Source: Bdellovibrio sp. ArHS
GTDB lineage: Bacteria > Bdellovibrionota > Bdellovibrionia > Bdellovibrionales > Bdellovibrionaceae
DNA: 64,000 bases
NCBI RefSeq assembly: GCF_000786105.1
Contig: NZ_JTEV01000018.1
Span: forward strand, 1-64,000
Direction: 5' to 3'
The notes beneath the pieces were generated by a model. That model made no database searches. It saw nothing but the letters and a program-made list of their open reading frames with translations, and was not told the origin of the DNA. This document shows positions 10,467 through 19,931 of the stretch, piece by piece. The first letter of the stretch is position 1. Each line of letters starts with the position of its first letter. Made by a program: the position numbers and the translations under genes.

Positions 10467-11948
10467 CTATAGTTGTGCCAAAGCTTTTTCGGCGCGCGCG
10501 ACCAAAGAGTCTTTTTTAATTAGCGGCACCAGAATCTTTAATTCAGCGCCATGAGGTTTACCAATCACCGCCACACGAATCGGCATGAAAAGGTTCTTCC
10601 CCTTGGCTCCCGTCTGATTCTTCACTTCATCTTGTATTTTTAAGAACTCATCTTCCGACATATAGTCAGAGGTGTGAGCTTTGACCAGATCGCGCCATGC
10701 CGTCAAAACGGCCTTGGTGGCTTCCCACTTCATCGCCTCTTCCGCTTCCGGAAGGATCACATACGACTTATCATTCAGAGGTCTATAAAGCTCAATCGCG
10801 TCAGACAGGATTTCCATATAGGGCTTAAACACCGTGATGGATTTATCCTGCCACACAGGATCCTGGGGAAGTTCCATTTTTTCTCGGGCCAAGAACGGCT
10901 GAATCGCATTCCACAGTTCCATATTCGGAAGCGCTCGCAAATGTTGCGAATTCATCCATTTGAATTTCACACGGTCAAAGATCGCCCCGGATGGATTCAA
11001 ACGAGAAATATCAAACGCTTGAATCATGTCCTCCACGGACATGATCTCTTTACCCTCAGGATGCGACCATCCAAGAAGCGCGATGAAATTCAAAACTGCC
11101 GAAGCAAGGTAACCTTCCTCTTTCAAAAGACCACACGCCACAGCCCCTTTGCGTTTCGAAAGCTTTTGGCGATCTTCATCAAGAATCAAAGCCATGTGAC
11201 CAAATTCAGGAAGTGGCCAATTCAAACCTTCATAAATCATCATTTGCCGAAGTGTATTTGGCAGATGTTCTTCCGCACGGAAAACATGGGTGATCTTCAT
11301 CAAGTGATCATCGACCACGCAGCAGAAGTTATAGACGGGCATACCGTCAGAACGCAGAAGAACAAAGTCACCAACCATATCAGAAGGAAACTTCACTTCC
11401 CCACGAACCAAATCGTGAAGCGTGTAGTCCTTCGCCAAACCTTTGGTTTTAAAACGAACAACACCTTTATTGCCTTTTTTAATATGCTCTAAAGCTTTTT
11501 GCAGAGGCCATTCTTGATAAGGAGAATTCACATGCGGAGAACGTCCCGCCGCTTTGGCTTCTTCCCGTTGCTTTTCAATTTCTTCATCAGTCAAAAAGCA
11601 GTAATAGGCCTTGCCTTCATTTAATAGCTGGTCCGCATATTTTTTGTAAATATCCTGACGCTGACTTTGGCGATAAGGTCCTAACGGTCCCACATCTTGC
11701 AACGTTTTTGGATCGACACCTTCATCCCAAAGAAGATTCAGCCACACTAGATCGTCCACCACACCACGCAGAGACTCTTCCGTCGAACGCGCCTCATCAG
11801 TGTCTTCAATACGCAAGATAAACTCGCCGCCATTTTTCTTAGCAAAAAGATAGTTGTAAAGAGCCGTTCGGGCCCCCCCGACATGCAAATACCCTGTGGG
11901 AGACGGTGCAAAACGAACGCGCGGATGCGGTGAAATTTTTGAGGTCAT
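10467..11948 (-). CDS. gltX: Glutamyl-tRNA synthetase
   Basis: 493 residues from ATG 11948. The open frame runs nine codons further upstream, but GGAG lies 5 bases before 11948 and family proteins start just before RVRFAPSPTGYLHVGG, the HIGH block. The KMSKS-type loop is KLSKRKGA and the anticodon-binding C-terminal domain follows. It charges tRNA-Glu; whether this enzyme is discriminating or also charges tRNA-Gln cannot be decided by eye, and no gatCAB or glnS is in the window. It follows carD, from which it is separated by a terminator-like hairpin, and precedes cysS by 7 bases. Confidence 0.96.
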   Translation of the reverse strand: MTSKISPHPRVRFAPSPTGYLHVGGARTALYNYLFAKKNGGEFILRIEDTDEARSTEESLRGVVDDLVWLNLLWDEGVDPKTLQDVGPLGPYRQSQRQDIYKKYADQLLNEGKAYYCFLTDEEIEKQREEAKAAGRSPHVNSPYQEWPLQKALEHIKKGNKGVVRFKTKGLAKDYTLHDLVRGEVKFPSDMVGDFVLLRSDGMPVYNFCCVVDDHLMKITHVFRAEEHLPNTLRQMMIYEGLNWPLPEFGHMALILDEDRQKLSKRKGAVACGLLKEEGYLASAVLNFIALLGWSHPEGKEIMSVEDMIQAFDISRLNPSGAIFDRVKFKWMNSQHLRALPNMELWNAIQPFLAREKMELPQDPVWQDKSITVFKPYMEILSDAIELYRPLNDKSYVILPEAEEAMKWEATKAVLTAWRDLVKAHTSDYMSEDEFLKIQDEVKNQTGAKGKNLFMPIRVAVIGKPHGAELKILVPLIKKDSLVARAEKALAQL

Positions 11949-11976
11949 GAGAACTCCAAGTTGCCCGAGGCACAAA

Positions 11977-12005
11977 TAAAAAAGGCCTGGTTAGAAACCA
12001 AGCCT
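11977..12005 (-). terminator. Rho-independent terminator after carD
   Basis: Minus-strand stem AGGCTTGGTT / AACCAGGCCT (one G-T pair) with a 3-base loop followed by a T run. It lies between the carD stop (12058) and the gltX start (11948), so gltX either has its own promoter or depends on read-through. Confidence 0.8.
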
Positions 12006-12057
12006 AAAACTTATATTCTTTTTTTACCTAAGTCCACCACATCAAGGTGGGGGCCGA

Positions 12058-12552
12058 CTAGCCCGTGATTCCGAAGATGGCTTTCACTTCTTCTTCCATA
12101 AAAAGCTCTTCTTGGCTGGTCGCCAAAGTCAGCTCTTTCAAAAGAAGACTGCGCGCAGAATCAAGCATCTTGCGCTCGCCAAAAGAAAGCTCTTTGTCCG
12201 CTTTCAAGAGGAATAAATCGCGTAAAACTTCAGCAATTTCGAAAACGGAACCCGTTTTGATCTTTTCCATGTACTCGCGGTACCGGCGGTTCCAAGTTTG
12301 ATTGTCGATTTTGATGTCTTTTTCTTTAAGAATTCCAACGACCTTGTTGGCTTCATCCTTCGAAATGATCGGACGAAGCCCCGCAGATTTCACGTTCGTA
12401 GTAGGGATCATGATTTTTAAGCCAGTGTCGACCAGTTGCATGTTGTAGAATGTTGTTTTAGTTCCCAACATTTCTTTGATTTCAATAGAAACCACTTTCA
12501 CAACGCCATAGCCGGGATAAACAGCATTATCACCAACATTAAACGTCTGCAT
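12058..12552 (-). CDS. CarD/CdnL family RNA polymerase-binding regulator
   Basis: 164 residues. The N-terminal Tudor-like RNA-polymerase interaction domain starts MQTFNVGDNAVYPGYGVVKV (about 1-60); the remainder is the helical DNA-binding part (NRRYREYMEKIKTGSVFEIAEVLRDL). CarD proteins bind the polymerase beta subunit and stabilise the open complex at many promoters, including ribosomal ones. In deltaproteobacteria the small form is called CdnL, and this length fits that form. It has a strong ribosome binding site (GGGGGAGG, four bases before ATG). The 177-base gap upstream holds the convergent-side terminator 12670-12700 of the subtilase and presumably its promoter, which I could not fix with confidence. 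Confidence 0.92.
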   Translation of the reverse strand: MQTFNVGDNAVYPGYGVVKVVSIEIKEMLGTKTTFYNMQLVDTGLKIMIPTTNVKSAGLRPIISKDEANKVVGILKEKDIKIDNQTWNRRYREYMEKIKTGSVFEIAEVLRDLFLLKADKELSFGERKMLDSARSLLLKELTLATSQEELFMEEEVKAIFGITG

Positions 12553-12669
12553 TCGACCTCCCCCTTAGATTGGACAGAGTTTCAACCTCGTCTGTTCTAT
12601 CAAATCTGACGCAAGTTATCAAACGAGAGCGGGGTGTTAGGAAATATTTTCAGAGGGATCTTCAGAAGC

Positions 12670-12700
12670 AAAAAGGCCTGGGATAAACCAGGCCTTTTTT
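12670..12700 (-). terminator. Rho-independent terminator after the subtilase
   Basis: Perfect inverted repeat AAAAAGGCCTGG / CCAGGCCTTTTT, loop GATAAA, symmetrical for both strands. It begins 30 bases beyond the subtilase stop at 12730. Confidence 0.85.
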
Positions 12701-12729
12701 AAATAGTTTCAAATACTTAAACCATAAAA

Positions 12730-14871
12730 TTAGAGTTCAGTCGCGGTGTATACAAGAGCAAAAGCTTGCGAGCCATTCTTACCTTGCGGAACTTTAAAGC
12801 CTTTTACCGTGAGCTTATAAGATCCAGCCGGAAGGCCGGATTTTTCGATCATTTCAAGGTTGTTCACGTGATCATTCATGCTCAGCGTCTGACCGTTAGG
12901 AAGAGTCAAAACCAAGTCTAAGTCATTTACTAGAGCTTGCGCTGCATTTGCAGATCCCGGAGCATCCGTCCAAACAAGGTTCGCGTAGAGTTTACCTTCA
13001 CGAGACAGTGTAAAGTCGTAAGAAACTTCCTGACCTTGCGCAACGCCCTGGCGATTGTCGACGAACTGAGTTTTGGACCCCAAGTTTACGATATTCTGAA
13101 CGTCTACACGACCATAACCCTCGTCTGAATTTGGACGACGAGTCAAAATCTCTTGCCCACGCGAGGCCCCGATTTCACCGAACTGACCTGGATACATATC
13201 CACAGCCGTATGAATCATTGTCGCCTTCAACAATGCGGCTGAAGGTTTTTGAATGTTGAGCTTTTCAACCAACACCTGACGAGCCACAGCTGCAGCCCCC
13301 GCCGTCAGAGGTGTTGCCATTGAAGTGCCGCCAGACCAAACATAGTCTTTGTTGTAAGCGCCCCACAATTCCGAAGCGTCTTTTTGTTGAGACTTCACGC
13401 TTAAGATGTTTGTGCCTGGAGCCACGATATCTGGCTTCACACGACCGTCTGCCGTGGGCCCGCGAGACGAGAACATCGCCAGACCATTTTCGTTGTTAGA
13501 GATGTAATCGCTGTAGATGGGCTCTGCAGGCCATTCGTCCTTCGCGGCTCTCAACTTGCTGATAGGCACTTGAATACCACCGGTTGTAACGACGTTTTCA
13601 GAAGCCCCTACCGTCAAAACGTTCTTAGCTGTGCCAGGAGAAGCCATGGAGTTTGCATCGATACGACCGTCTTTATTCTTGTCCGCGCCACTGTTTCCAG
13701 CCGCGAAAAGAACCAGCATATCCGGATTGTCGTATAACCAAGTATCTACTTGAACCGCGAAATTATCGTAGGCACCAAACGTACGTGCTCCCCCCCAAGA
13801 GTTAGTGTGGATGCTGGCGCCGTCAGCTTGAGCTTTAGCAAACAAATCTCCCAACTTGGATGGAACACTTAGATTTTTAAGCATCGGTGACCACATACCT
13901 TCAGCCACCATTTTTGCTTCATAAGCTCCGCCCTTTAGCAGACCATTTGAAGCCGTGCCGCGCCCCATGACGGAACCGGCAACGTGCGTCCCATGTCCCA
14001 TCGGATCATCCCAAGTTTTTGACCAAAGACCGAAGGGGTAACCAGAGATCACACCACCGGCGAAATCAGCATGGATGGCGCTAGCACTGCCTGAATCCAA
14101 ACCCGTGTCGGCCATAGAAACGATCTGATTACGGCCGGTAAAGCCCTGAGCCCACGCCGCTTGGAACTTCATGACACGAGTTCCTGGTTCGTCGCCCGTT
14201 AAATCAGAATAGTCCCCGGCTGCCGTCGCATGGACATCTGCAGCTAAATCCTGATCCATCACGAAATGGAAAGACTCAATTTCTGGAGTTGGTTGCACGT
14301 GTTCGACTCCTGATAAAGCCGCAACCTGGGAAACAAGGCCACGCGGAAGCAAAGCCATCACAGAGTTTCCATCAACAACTTGAAGTTCTACTTGAGGACT
14401 TAAGGCCGTCATTTTTGCAGCAACAAACTCTGCATCTGATGCTTTAAATGTGGTTACAAGGACAGACTGAACAGCGTCTTTATTGAAAATGCTGGCAACA
14501 TCAAAAGTGTTGCTGATCTTATAGGAAGCAGAATATCTAACCACAGCTTGAATTTCAGGATGAGAGTTTTTGAAACTCAAAAGCTTGGCATAAGTTCCAC
14601 GCACCACCAAAGCGTCGTCTGGAAGGTAACCGAAAACTTCAAACTGCGATTTCATTTTGGCTTTATCAGCCTCTGTAATCGCTTTTTTGAATTGCACGAT
14701 GTACTCAGTCGGCTGAACTTCCATCATCCAAGATGCTGCGTAGTTGTTCGAGATTTTTGTAGTGTCAACGGCACCACTGTTCAACTTCAAAACAGTTCCG
14801 GCACTAGCGGCGCTTGCAGCCATCGCTGCCATCACCGTGGTTGTTGTGATGCTTTTCACAAGACGATTCAT
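12730..14871 (-). CDS. Secreted subtilisin-like serine protease (S8)
   Basis: 713 residues from ATG 14871. The frame is open five codons further up, but GAGGGGG sits 6 bases before 14871 and the signal peptide begins there (MNRLVKSITTTTVMAAMAAS). A propeptide (about 45-200) with inhibitor-I9-like features EYIVQFKKAI precedes the catalytic domain. Catalytic triad: Asp255 (MADTGLDSG), His293 (MGHGTHVAG), Ser517 (SGGTSMATP); oxyanion Asn393 (AAGNSG). A beta-rich C-terminal domain (about 580-713) with LVWTDAPG and NDLDLVLTLPNG resembles the jelly-roll domains appended to many subtilases. Likely an exported protease used on proteins outside the cell, plausibly prey. Has its own terminator (12670-12700). 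A C7 run lies in the coding sequence near 13795. Confidence 0.94.
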   Translation of the reverse strand: MNRLVKSITTTTVMAAMAASAASAGTVLKLNSGAVDTTKISNNYAASWMMEVQPTEYIVQFKKAITEADKAKMKSQFEVFGYLPDDALVVRGTYAKLLSFKNSHPEIQAVVRYSASYKISNTFDVASIFNKDAVQSVLVTTFKASDAEFVAAKMTALSPQVELQVVDGNSVMALLPRGLVSQVAALSGVEHVQPTPEIESFHFVMDQDLAADVHATAAGDYSDLTGDEPGTRVMKFQAAWAQGFTGRNQIVSMADTGLDSGSASAIHADFAGGVISGYPFGLWSKTWDDPMGHGTHVAGSVMGRGTASNGLLKGGAYEAKMVAEGMWSPMLKNLSVPSKLGDLFAKAQADGASIHTNSWGGARTFGAYDNFAVQVDTWLYDNPDMLVLFAAGNSGADKNKDGRIDANSMASPGTAKNVLTVGASENVVTTGGIQVPISKLRAAKDEWPAEPIYSDYISNNENGLAMFSSRGPTADGRVKPDIVAPGTNILSVKSQQKDASELWGAYNKDYVWSGGTSMATPLTAGAAAVARQVLVEKLNIQKPSAALLKATMIHTAVDMYPGQFGEIGASRGQEILTRRPNSDEGYGRVDVQNIVNLGSKTQFVDNRQGVAQGQEVSYDFTLSREGKLYANLVWTDAPGSANAAQALVNDLDLVLTLPNGQTLSMNDHVNNLEMIEKSGLPAGSYKLTVKGFKVPQGKNGSQAFALVYTATEL

Positions 14872-14950
14872 CTGATACCCCCTCATAGGGAAAAATCACA
14901 CCACGACCGAGGTCGAGTATCAAATGGAATATTTATGTCGCACTGAGTGA

Positions 14951-14977
14951 AAACTCTAAGACTTGCGCTTAGAGTTT
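14951..14977 (-). terminator. Terminator hairpin overlapping a stop codon
   Basis: Perfect 10-base stem AAACTCTAAG / CTTAGAGTTT, 7-base loop. On the minus strand it contains the TAA of the 135-residue gene and is followed by TTTTCACTC, a short T run. Confidence 0.6.
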
Positions 14978-15376
14978 GTGAGCCATAACGGCTAAAGACA
15001 GATTTCCCGCCATCTTTCCCTTGGAGTTCATGCCGAACTCCATTTCCTGGTTTTCGGGAGCGAAAATTTGCGCGCGTTCGGTGACTTTCGACTGCCCTTT
15101 CACACGCTTCGTAACAAGGACATCCATGTAAAGACCGTCTTTGTTTTTCACCTGAGACTTTTTGGCGAAGACTTCCACCAGAGTTTCGGTTTGTCCGTCA
15201 TCAGAAAACTGACTGACGAAACTTTTTTTGCCGGACTTAGCCACCGTGTTTACAGAAATTGGTGACTGACCTTTGATGCCGACTCGCATACTGACTTTAT
15301 AAGAAGAAGGAGCTGCCAAAGCTGATAAAGAAATGAAAGCTGATGCCGTAACTATGCTGAAAAATCTTTTTGTCAT
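14969..15376 (-). CDS. Small exported protein, unrecognised
   Basis: 135 residues. Signal peptide MTKRFFSIVTASAFISLSALAA, cleavage probably after ALA. The mature protein is cysteine-free, basic and likely all-beta (YKVSMRVGIKGQSPISVNTVAKSGKKSFVSQF). AAGGATG lies 7 bases before the ATG. The C-terminal stop codon is inside a hairpin terminator. It lies between recG and the subtilase on the same strand but with its own terminator, so it may be a separate unit. No function can be proposed from sequence. Confidence 0.78.
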   Translation of the reverse strand: MTKRFFSIVTASAFISLSALAAPSSYKVSMRVGIKGQSPISVNTVAKSGKKSFVSQFSDDGQTETLVEVFAKKSQVKNKDGLYMDVLVTKRVKGQSKVTERAQIFAPENQEMEFGMNSKGKMAGNLSLAVMAHKL

Positions 15377-15518
15377 ATGAACACATCCTTGTGATCTCTT
15401 TCAGGATGACTCAAAAAAAAAGTCTTCGCAACTTTATTTTTAAAAACTGTGATCGAGGCAAACACACTTCTTGCTTAAAAGCTGAGACAATAAAAACTGC
15501 GTTGTGAAGAAATCGGCG

Positions 15519-17606
15519 TTACGCAATTCCAGCAAGAGCCGCAGGCCCGTGCTCACGCAAAAGTTCTTCGCGTAATTTTTGATTCTCCAGATATGCTAAT
15601 TTTGGATCTTTCTTCAACACCTCAAAGGCGGCTTCGCGGGCCTGCTGCAGGATGGCCATGTCACGAACAAGATTAGCCAGCTTAAACCCCGAAAGCCCTG
15701 ATTGACGAGTCCCCATGAACTCTCCAGGCCCACGCATTTCCAAGTCAAATTCGGCGATTTTGAAGCCATCTGAGGTCTTTTCCATCATTTCTGTGCGTTG
15801 ACGACCTTCTTCGGAAACTGCGTACCCCATAATCAAAATACAAAAGCTTTTGAACTCGCCCCGCCCCACACGCCCCCGCAACTGATGAAGCTGGGAAAGA
15901 CCAAAACGTTCTGCATGTTCGATGATCATGATATTGGCATTTGGCACATCCACACCAACCTCGATGACGGTTGTTGAAACCAAGACCTGAATTTCCTGAT
16001 TACGAAACTGTGTCATGACCTGATCTTTTTCATCCGGCTTCATCTTTCCATGCAGAAGCCCGAAGCGCACCTCGGGGAACTGGGTTTTCAGTTTTTCGTA
16101 TTCAGACACCGCATCTTTAAGATCGATTTTTTCACTCTCCTCCACCAGAGGATAAACGATGTACGCTTGTCGCCCTTTTTTTAATTGGTCGAGCATAAAT
16201 TGCAAAGCCTGGGGGCGCTTACTTTCGTAGGTTACACGGGTTTGAATGGGACTTCGCCCCGCTGGCATTTCGTCAATAATGGAAACATCCAAGTCTCCAT
16301 ACACTGTCATAGCTAAGGTGCGTGGGATAGGAGTGGCCGTCATCACCAGAAAATGCGGCGACTTGCCTTTGTTTTTTAAAATGCCTCTTTGTTCGACGCC
16401 GAAGCGATGTTGCTCGTCGATGATGACCAGCCCAAGGTTTGCAAACTGTACTTCGTCCTCGATCAAGGCGTGCGTGCCGATAATTAAGTCCACCTCGCCC
16501 GCTTGTAACGCCGCGAGCACCTGTTTTCTTTCAGAAGCTTTGGACTTTCCTACTAACAAGGCTAAACGCACCCCCAAAGGTTCAAGAGCCTTTCGAGCAT
16601 TTTTATAATGCTGCTCTGCCAAGATTTCTGTCGGTGCCATCAAACAGGATTGAAAACCACTTTCCATGGCATAAAGTGCCGCCATAAAGCTGACCAGAGT
16701 TTTACCGCTCCCCACATCCCCTTGCACCATCCGATGCATAGGGTGAGTCTTTTCCATGTCGGCCTTGATCTCCGCAAAAACCCGCTTTTGCGCATTGGTC
16801 ATGGCAAAGGGCAACGAAGCTTCCAAGTCTTTAAGTTTTTCCGCTTTATTTTTTATCTGAGGCGCGCCCTCTTTCTGAAAACCCGTTTTGCGTGAAGCAA
16901 GATAAAGCTCCAACCAAAAGAATTCGTCAAAAATAATTCTTCTTTGAGCTGCACTTTTAAACTCGGCATACTGCTGGGCTCGTGCCGGATCGGGAAAATG
17001 AATTTCTTTGATCGCATCCTGCCGCTTGATCAATTGATATTTTTCAAGAATCCATTTTGGCAAAGCCTCGTCCGGCCACTCACCCATTTGCGCAAAAGCG
17101 GCGCGCACGAGCTTCATGATTTTTGCCGTCGCCAGACCCTCGATCTCGGTGTAAAGAGGGATCAAGGCATCCTGAGTTTCTTCGTCGGGTTCGATGTCTT
17201 TGATGTCAGGATGATGAAACTCGATACGTCCGCGATACTCGATGACCTTTCCCACCACGCGCACTTCCGTGAAAGGTTTAAACCTTTCAAAATATCCTTT
17301 GTAAGGAACGCGGAAATATTTGCAATGAATTTGTCCCGATGAATCTCTGACCACCACATCGTACATTTTGCGGGTGGAACGTCCCATATTGATACTATGA
17401 ACCGTTACAACTTGAGCCTTGATGCTGACGATGTCTCCTGGTTTGAGACTGGAAATGTTCCGAGCGGCCCTCTGATCCTCATAGGCTCGAGGATAGAACT
17501 CAAAAAGGTCCCCCAGAGTCTTTAATCCTTTGCGAGAGAAGAGATCTCCGAGCTTGGGTCCGACTCCTTTAAGGTACTGTATTTGTGTGTCTAGACGAAG
17601 GGCCAT
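15519..17606 (-). CDS. recG: ATP-dependent DNA helicase RecG
   Basis: 695 residues, the normal length. RecG remodels stalled replication forks and branch-migrates Holliday junctions. The N-terminal wedge/OB domain (about 1-240) starts with LKGVGPKLGDLFSRKGL. The helicase core follows: Walker A GDVGSGKT, DEQH box (IIDEQHRFG), MTATPIPRTLA (motif III), VSTTVIEVGVDVPNA and QLRGRVGRG (motifs V and VI), then the TRG-type motif near MRGPGEFMGTRQSG. The start MALRLD at 17606 is 59 bases from the divergent HD-GYP gene, so the two genes must share a short promoter region. Confidence 0.97.
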   Translation of the reverse strand: MALRLDTQIQYLKGVGPKLGDLFSRKGLKTLGDLFEFYPRAYEDQRAARNISSLKPGDIVSIKAQVVTVHSINMGRSTRKMYDVVVRDSSGQIHCKYFRVPYKGYFERFKPFTEVRVVGKVIEYRGRIEFHHPDIKDIEPDEETQDALIPLYTEIEGLATAKIMKLVRAAFAQMGEWPDEALPKWILEKYQLIKRQDAIKEIHFPDPARAQQYAEFKSAAQRRIIFDEFFWLELYLASRKTGFQKEGAPQIKNKAEKLKDLEASLPFAMTNAQKRVFAEIKADMEKTHPMHRMVQGDVGSGKTLVSFMAALYAMESGFQSCLMAPTEILAEQHYKNARKALEPLGVRLALLVGKSKASERKQVLAALQAGEVDLIIGTHALIEDEVQFANLGLVIIDEQHRFGVEQRGILKNKGKSPHFLVMTATPIPRTLAMTVYGDLDVSIIDEMPAGRSPIQTRVTYESKRPQALQFMLDQLKKGRQAYIVYPLVEESEKIDLKDAVSEYEKLKTQFPEVRFGLLHGKMKPDEKDQVMTQFRNQEIQVLVSTTVIEVGVDVPNANIMIIEHAERFGLSQLHQLRGRVGRGEFKSFCILIMGYAVSEEGRQRTEMMEKTSDGFKIAEFDLEMRGPGEFMGTRQSGLSGFKLANLVRDMAILQQAREAAFEVLKKDPKLAYLENQKLREELLREHGPAALAGIA

Positions 17607-17665
17607 CGCCTTCGATTATTCAGGATTTTCTATCTAAGTCAATGTATCCATGGCAGAATTTTCAT

Positions 17666-18613
17666 ATGACGACGCCATCTTATTTTCGTATCCGCTTAAG
17701 CACCATCCGGCCTGATAAAGTGACCTCGTTCGACATCTACGTATTAGTGGATCAAAAGTACATTCTCTATCTTCGCGCAGGCGATCGCTTGTCTGACGGA
17801 AAGATTAAAAATCTGCACCGCAAAGACACCGGTGATTCTTTCTTCGTTCTTTTGGAAGACAAACAAAAATATCGCGACTGGGTTCGTGAAGAAATGAACT
17901 CCAGCCTGATTGATCCTTTTGAAAAAGCCGCCATTTTGCGTGAGTCCTCTGTTGCCTTGATGGAAGATCTTTTTGAAAATCCAGATGTCAACCGCGCCTT
18001 GGATGATTCACGTCCCATCATCAAAGACTTTATTGATCTGATGGAAAATGCCCCGGAAGCCATGGGCTTTATGATCTCTTTATCAGGGCATGATTTTTAT
18101 ACTTACAACCACTCTTTGGATGTCAGCATTTATTCACTCGGCCTGGGAAAAGCTCTGGGCTATGATGCTAAAACCTTGGAAGAGCTTGGCGTTGGCGCTC
18201 TTTTCCATGATATCGGCAAGCGCAATGTCAGCCTGGATATTCTTTGCAAGAAAGGCGGCCTGACCGACGCTGAGTGGGAGCAGATGAAAATGCACCCTCA
18301 ATATGGATTGGTGATTTTAAATAATCATCCGAACATCAGCGATGCCGTGAAAGCCGCCTGCTTTGAACATCACGAATCTTGGTCTGGCAACGGTTATCCT
18401 CAACAAATCGCGGGCGAAGAAATTCATCCTTTTGCGCGCATTGTGGCGATCACCGACACATATGATGCCATGACCACCCAACGTTCTTACAACGTGCCGA
18501 TGACTCCTTTGGATGCCGTGAGCATGATGAAGGAAAAACTGGCGGGTCGCTATGACCCCGACATGTTGAAAGCCATGTATTCAGTTCTCTTTAAAATCAA
18601 GGTCGCCTCATGA
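17666..18613 (+). CDS. HD-GYP domain protein (putative cyclic-di-GMP phosphodiesterase)
   Basis: 315 residues from ATG 17666; ATG 17642 is also possible and neither has a clear ribosome binding site. The N-terminal ~100 residues (RIRLSTIRPDKVTSFDIYVLVDQ) form a small beta-rich domain common before HD-GYP modules in this group. The HD-GYP domain (about 120-300) has all signature parts: HD of ALFHDIGKRN, MHPQYG, HHESWSGNGYP, and ITDTYDAMTTQR. The GYP triad predicts hydrolysis of cyclic-di-GMP to GMP. Bdellovibrio uses cyclic-di-GMP in the switch between predatory and host-independent life, so a regulatory role is plausible but inferred. Its stop overlaps the next gene (ATGA). Confidence 0.9.
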   Translation: MTTPSYFRIRLSTIRPDKVTSFDIYVLVDQKYILYLRAGDRLSDGKIKNLHRKDTGDSFFVLLEDKQKYRDWVREEMNSSLIDPFEKAAILRESSVALMEDLFENPDVNRALDDSRPIIKDFIDLMENAPEAMGFMISLSGHDFYTYNHSLDVSIYSLGLGKALGYDAKTLEELGVGALFHDIGKRNVSLDILCKKGGLTDAEWEQMKMHPQYGLVILNNHPNISDAVKAACFEHHESWSGNGYPQQIAGEEIHPFARIVAITDTYDAMTTQRSYNVPMTPLDAVSMMKEKLAGRYDPDMLKAMYSVLFKIKVAS

Positions 18614-19005
18614 GTCTTTTCGCGAAGTCTTTGCTTCTGATTGCAGGCATTCCCCTTTTGTCTTTAGCCATTGAACCCACCAACCCTGAAGGTATTTGCG
18701 GTCGCTTTATCGGCGAAAAAGACATGGAGATATGTCGTCAACGCACGCAAAAAGAAGATATCGACTGGTACGCCCTGTCCGCCTGCAATTTGCAAAAAGA
18801 GGACTCTGCTTTTTGGAACTGCTGGGACCGCGTAAAAGGAAAAAGCTTTGACCCTCGATCCTTGACTGTTTGTACGGAGTCCGAGGATATGAGTGATGAC
18901 TCAAGACAAGCGTGCATTAACGGCGCCTTGGCGAACAGAAAGCCGGCTTCTCAAGGTCACCACTCCCCCTTTCAAAAGATCGAGATTAAAAAACGAGGGC
19001 GATAG
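18610..19005 (+). CDS. Cysteine-rich exported protein, unrecognised
   Basis: 131 residues, translationally coupled to the HD-GYP gene by a 4-base overlap. Signal peptide MSLFAKSLLLIAGIPLLSLA. The mature part carries six cysteines (GICGRF, MEICRQ, LSACNLQ, FWNCWD, TVCTES, QACING), an even number compatible with three disulfides in the periplasm, and then a basic tail (KKRGR). I do not recognise the family. Coupling to a cytoplasmic HD-GYP protein suggests a periplasmic partner, but that is only positional. Confidence 0.75.
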   Translation: MSLFAKSLLLIAGIPLLSLAIEPTNPEGICGRFIGEKDMEICRQRTQKEDIDWYALSACNLQKEDSAFWNCWDRVKGKSFDPRSLTVCTESEDMSDDSRQACINGALANRKPASQGHHSPFQKIEIKKRGR

Positions 19006-19096
19006 CCCGCTTGCTCTTTGGACATTCGGGAATTTATTTCCTGAGGCCCCCATAGAACCCCACAACCTCGACAAAGTTTGATAAAAATCCAGCCTT

Positions 19097-19843
19097 ATGA
19101 AAAAGGCCGTTCTTATTATTATGAGTGCATTCATGGGTCTAAGTTTAACCGGCTGCAGTTATGCGCTGGAAGAGCTTGGTGTCTTTAAAACGGATGGATC
19201 AGGGATTCCCCGCGTGGGATCTTTTGAAGCCTTCCGCGATCAACCCATCTCTTTTGAAGTTGTGAAGTCCACCTCTTTGCGCACTTGTCAGGAATGCCAT
19301 GCCAGTGGCAATCGCGCGATGGATACGGCCGACAAGGTCCTCGCGCAAAAAGATTCAATTCTCGCAGCTGTTCATAAAGAAAGTATGCCTCCTCGTTCAG
19401 CGGGTTATAAACCTTTAGATGCCTGTGAAAAGCAGATTCTGGAAACCTGGGTGGATGATCAAATGCACGAGCGTACAGAGGTGCAAAAAGTGAAAGATCT
19501 TGCCACTTGCGCCAACGCTCAGGCGCCGCGGGAAAAACCACCGACAGATTTCAAAACCCTGGAGCTAAGCTTTGAAAACCTGAAGACCGAAATCTTTAAC
19601 GCCAAATGCTTGGTCTGCCATTCAAAGGAAACTGCCAGACGCACCGTCTTGGATGATCTGGACCTGATCAAAGCCAAAGGCTTAATTAAAGAAAGTGCCA
19701 CAGAAAGTATTCTTTATCAGATCGTGGTTCCGGGAATGTACAAACGGTTTATGCCGCCACAAAATGGCAAAACAAGTATCAAGCCTTTGACTGCCGAAGA
19801 AACCGACTACTTAAAACGCTGGATTGAAGCCGGCGCTCTCTAG
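19097..19843 (+). CDS. Dihaem c-type cytochrome lipoprotein
   Basis: 248 residues. Lipobox LTGC with Cys20 gives a lipid-anchored periplasmic protein. Two covalent haem sites are visible: C64-x-x-C67-H68 (CQECH) and C171-x-x-C174-H175 (CLVCH). Each is followed by an MPP motif (around residues 97 and 219) that would supply the sixth iron ligand. The two halves are thus an internal duplication of a cytochrome-c-like unit of about 105 residues. Role: periplasmic electron carrier; the partner oxidase or peroxidase is not in the window. No good ribosome binding site is visible; it is 91 bases after the previous gene. Confidence 0.85.
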   Translation: MKKAVLIIMSAFMGLSLTGCSYALEELGVFKTDGSGIPRVGSFEAFRDQPISFEVVKSTSLRTCQECHASGNRAMDTADKVLAQKDSILAAVHKESMPPRSAGYKPLDACEKQILETWVDDQMHERTEVQKVKDLATCANAQAPREKPPTDFKTLELSFENLKTEIFNAKCLVCHSKETARRTVLDDLDLIKAKGLIKESATESILYQIVVPGMYKRFMPPQNGKTSIKPLTAEETDYLKRWIEAGAL

Positions 19844-19931
19844 ACTGTCGAAGTTTTTGACAGATTAAATTTTTTTCCTAAAGACCGGCAACAGGGCGAA
19901 GCCTCGCTCTGTTTTTGGTATATTCCGACCT

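Noticed and set aside
10674-11492. 272-codon plus-strand open frame inside gltX
   Set aside because: Lies wholly antisense to a clear glutamyl-tRNA synthetase; composition rich in His/Arg/Phe typical of a shadow frame.
11949-11975. Nine-codon upstream extension of gltX
   Set aside because: GGAG is correctly spaced for ATG 11948 and the family begins there.
19856-19931. Perfect TTGACA at about 19858 upstream of the DUF3465-like gene
   Set aside because: No acceptable -10 at 16-18 bases; too weak to call a promoter.
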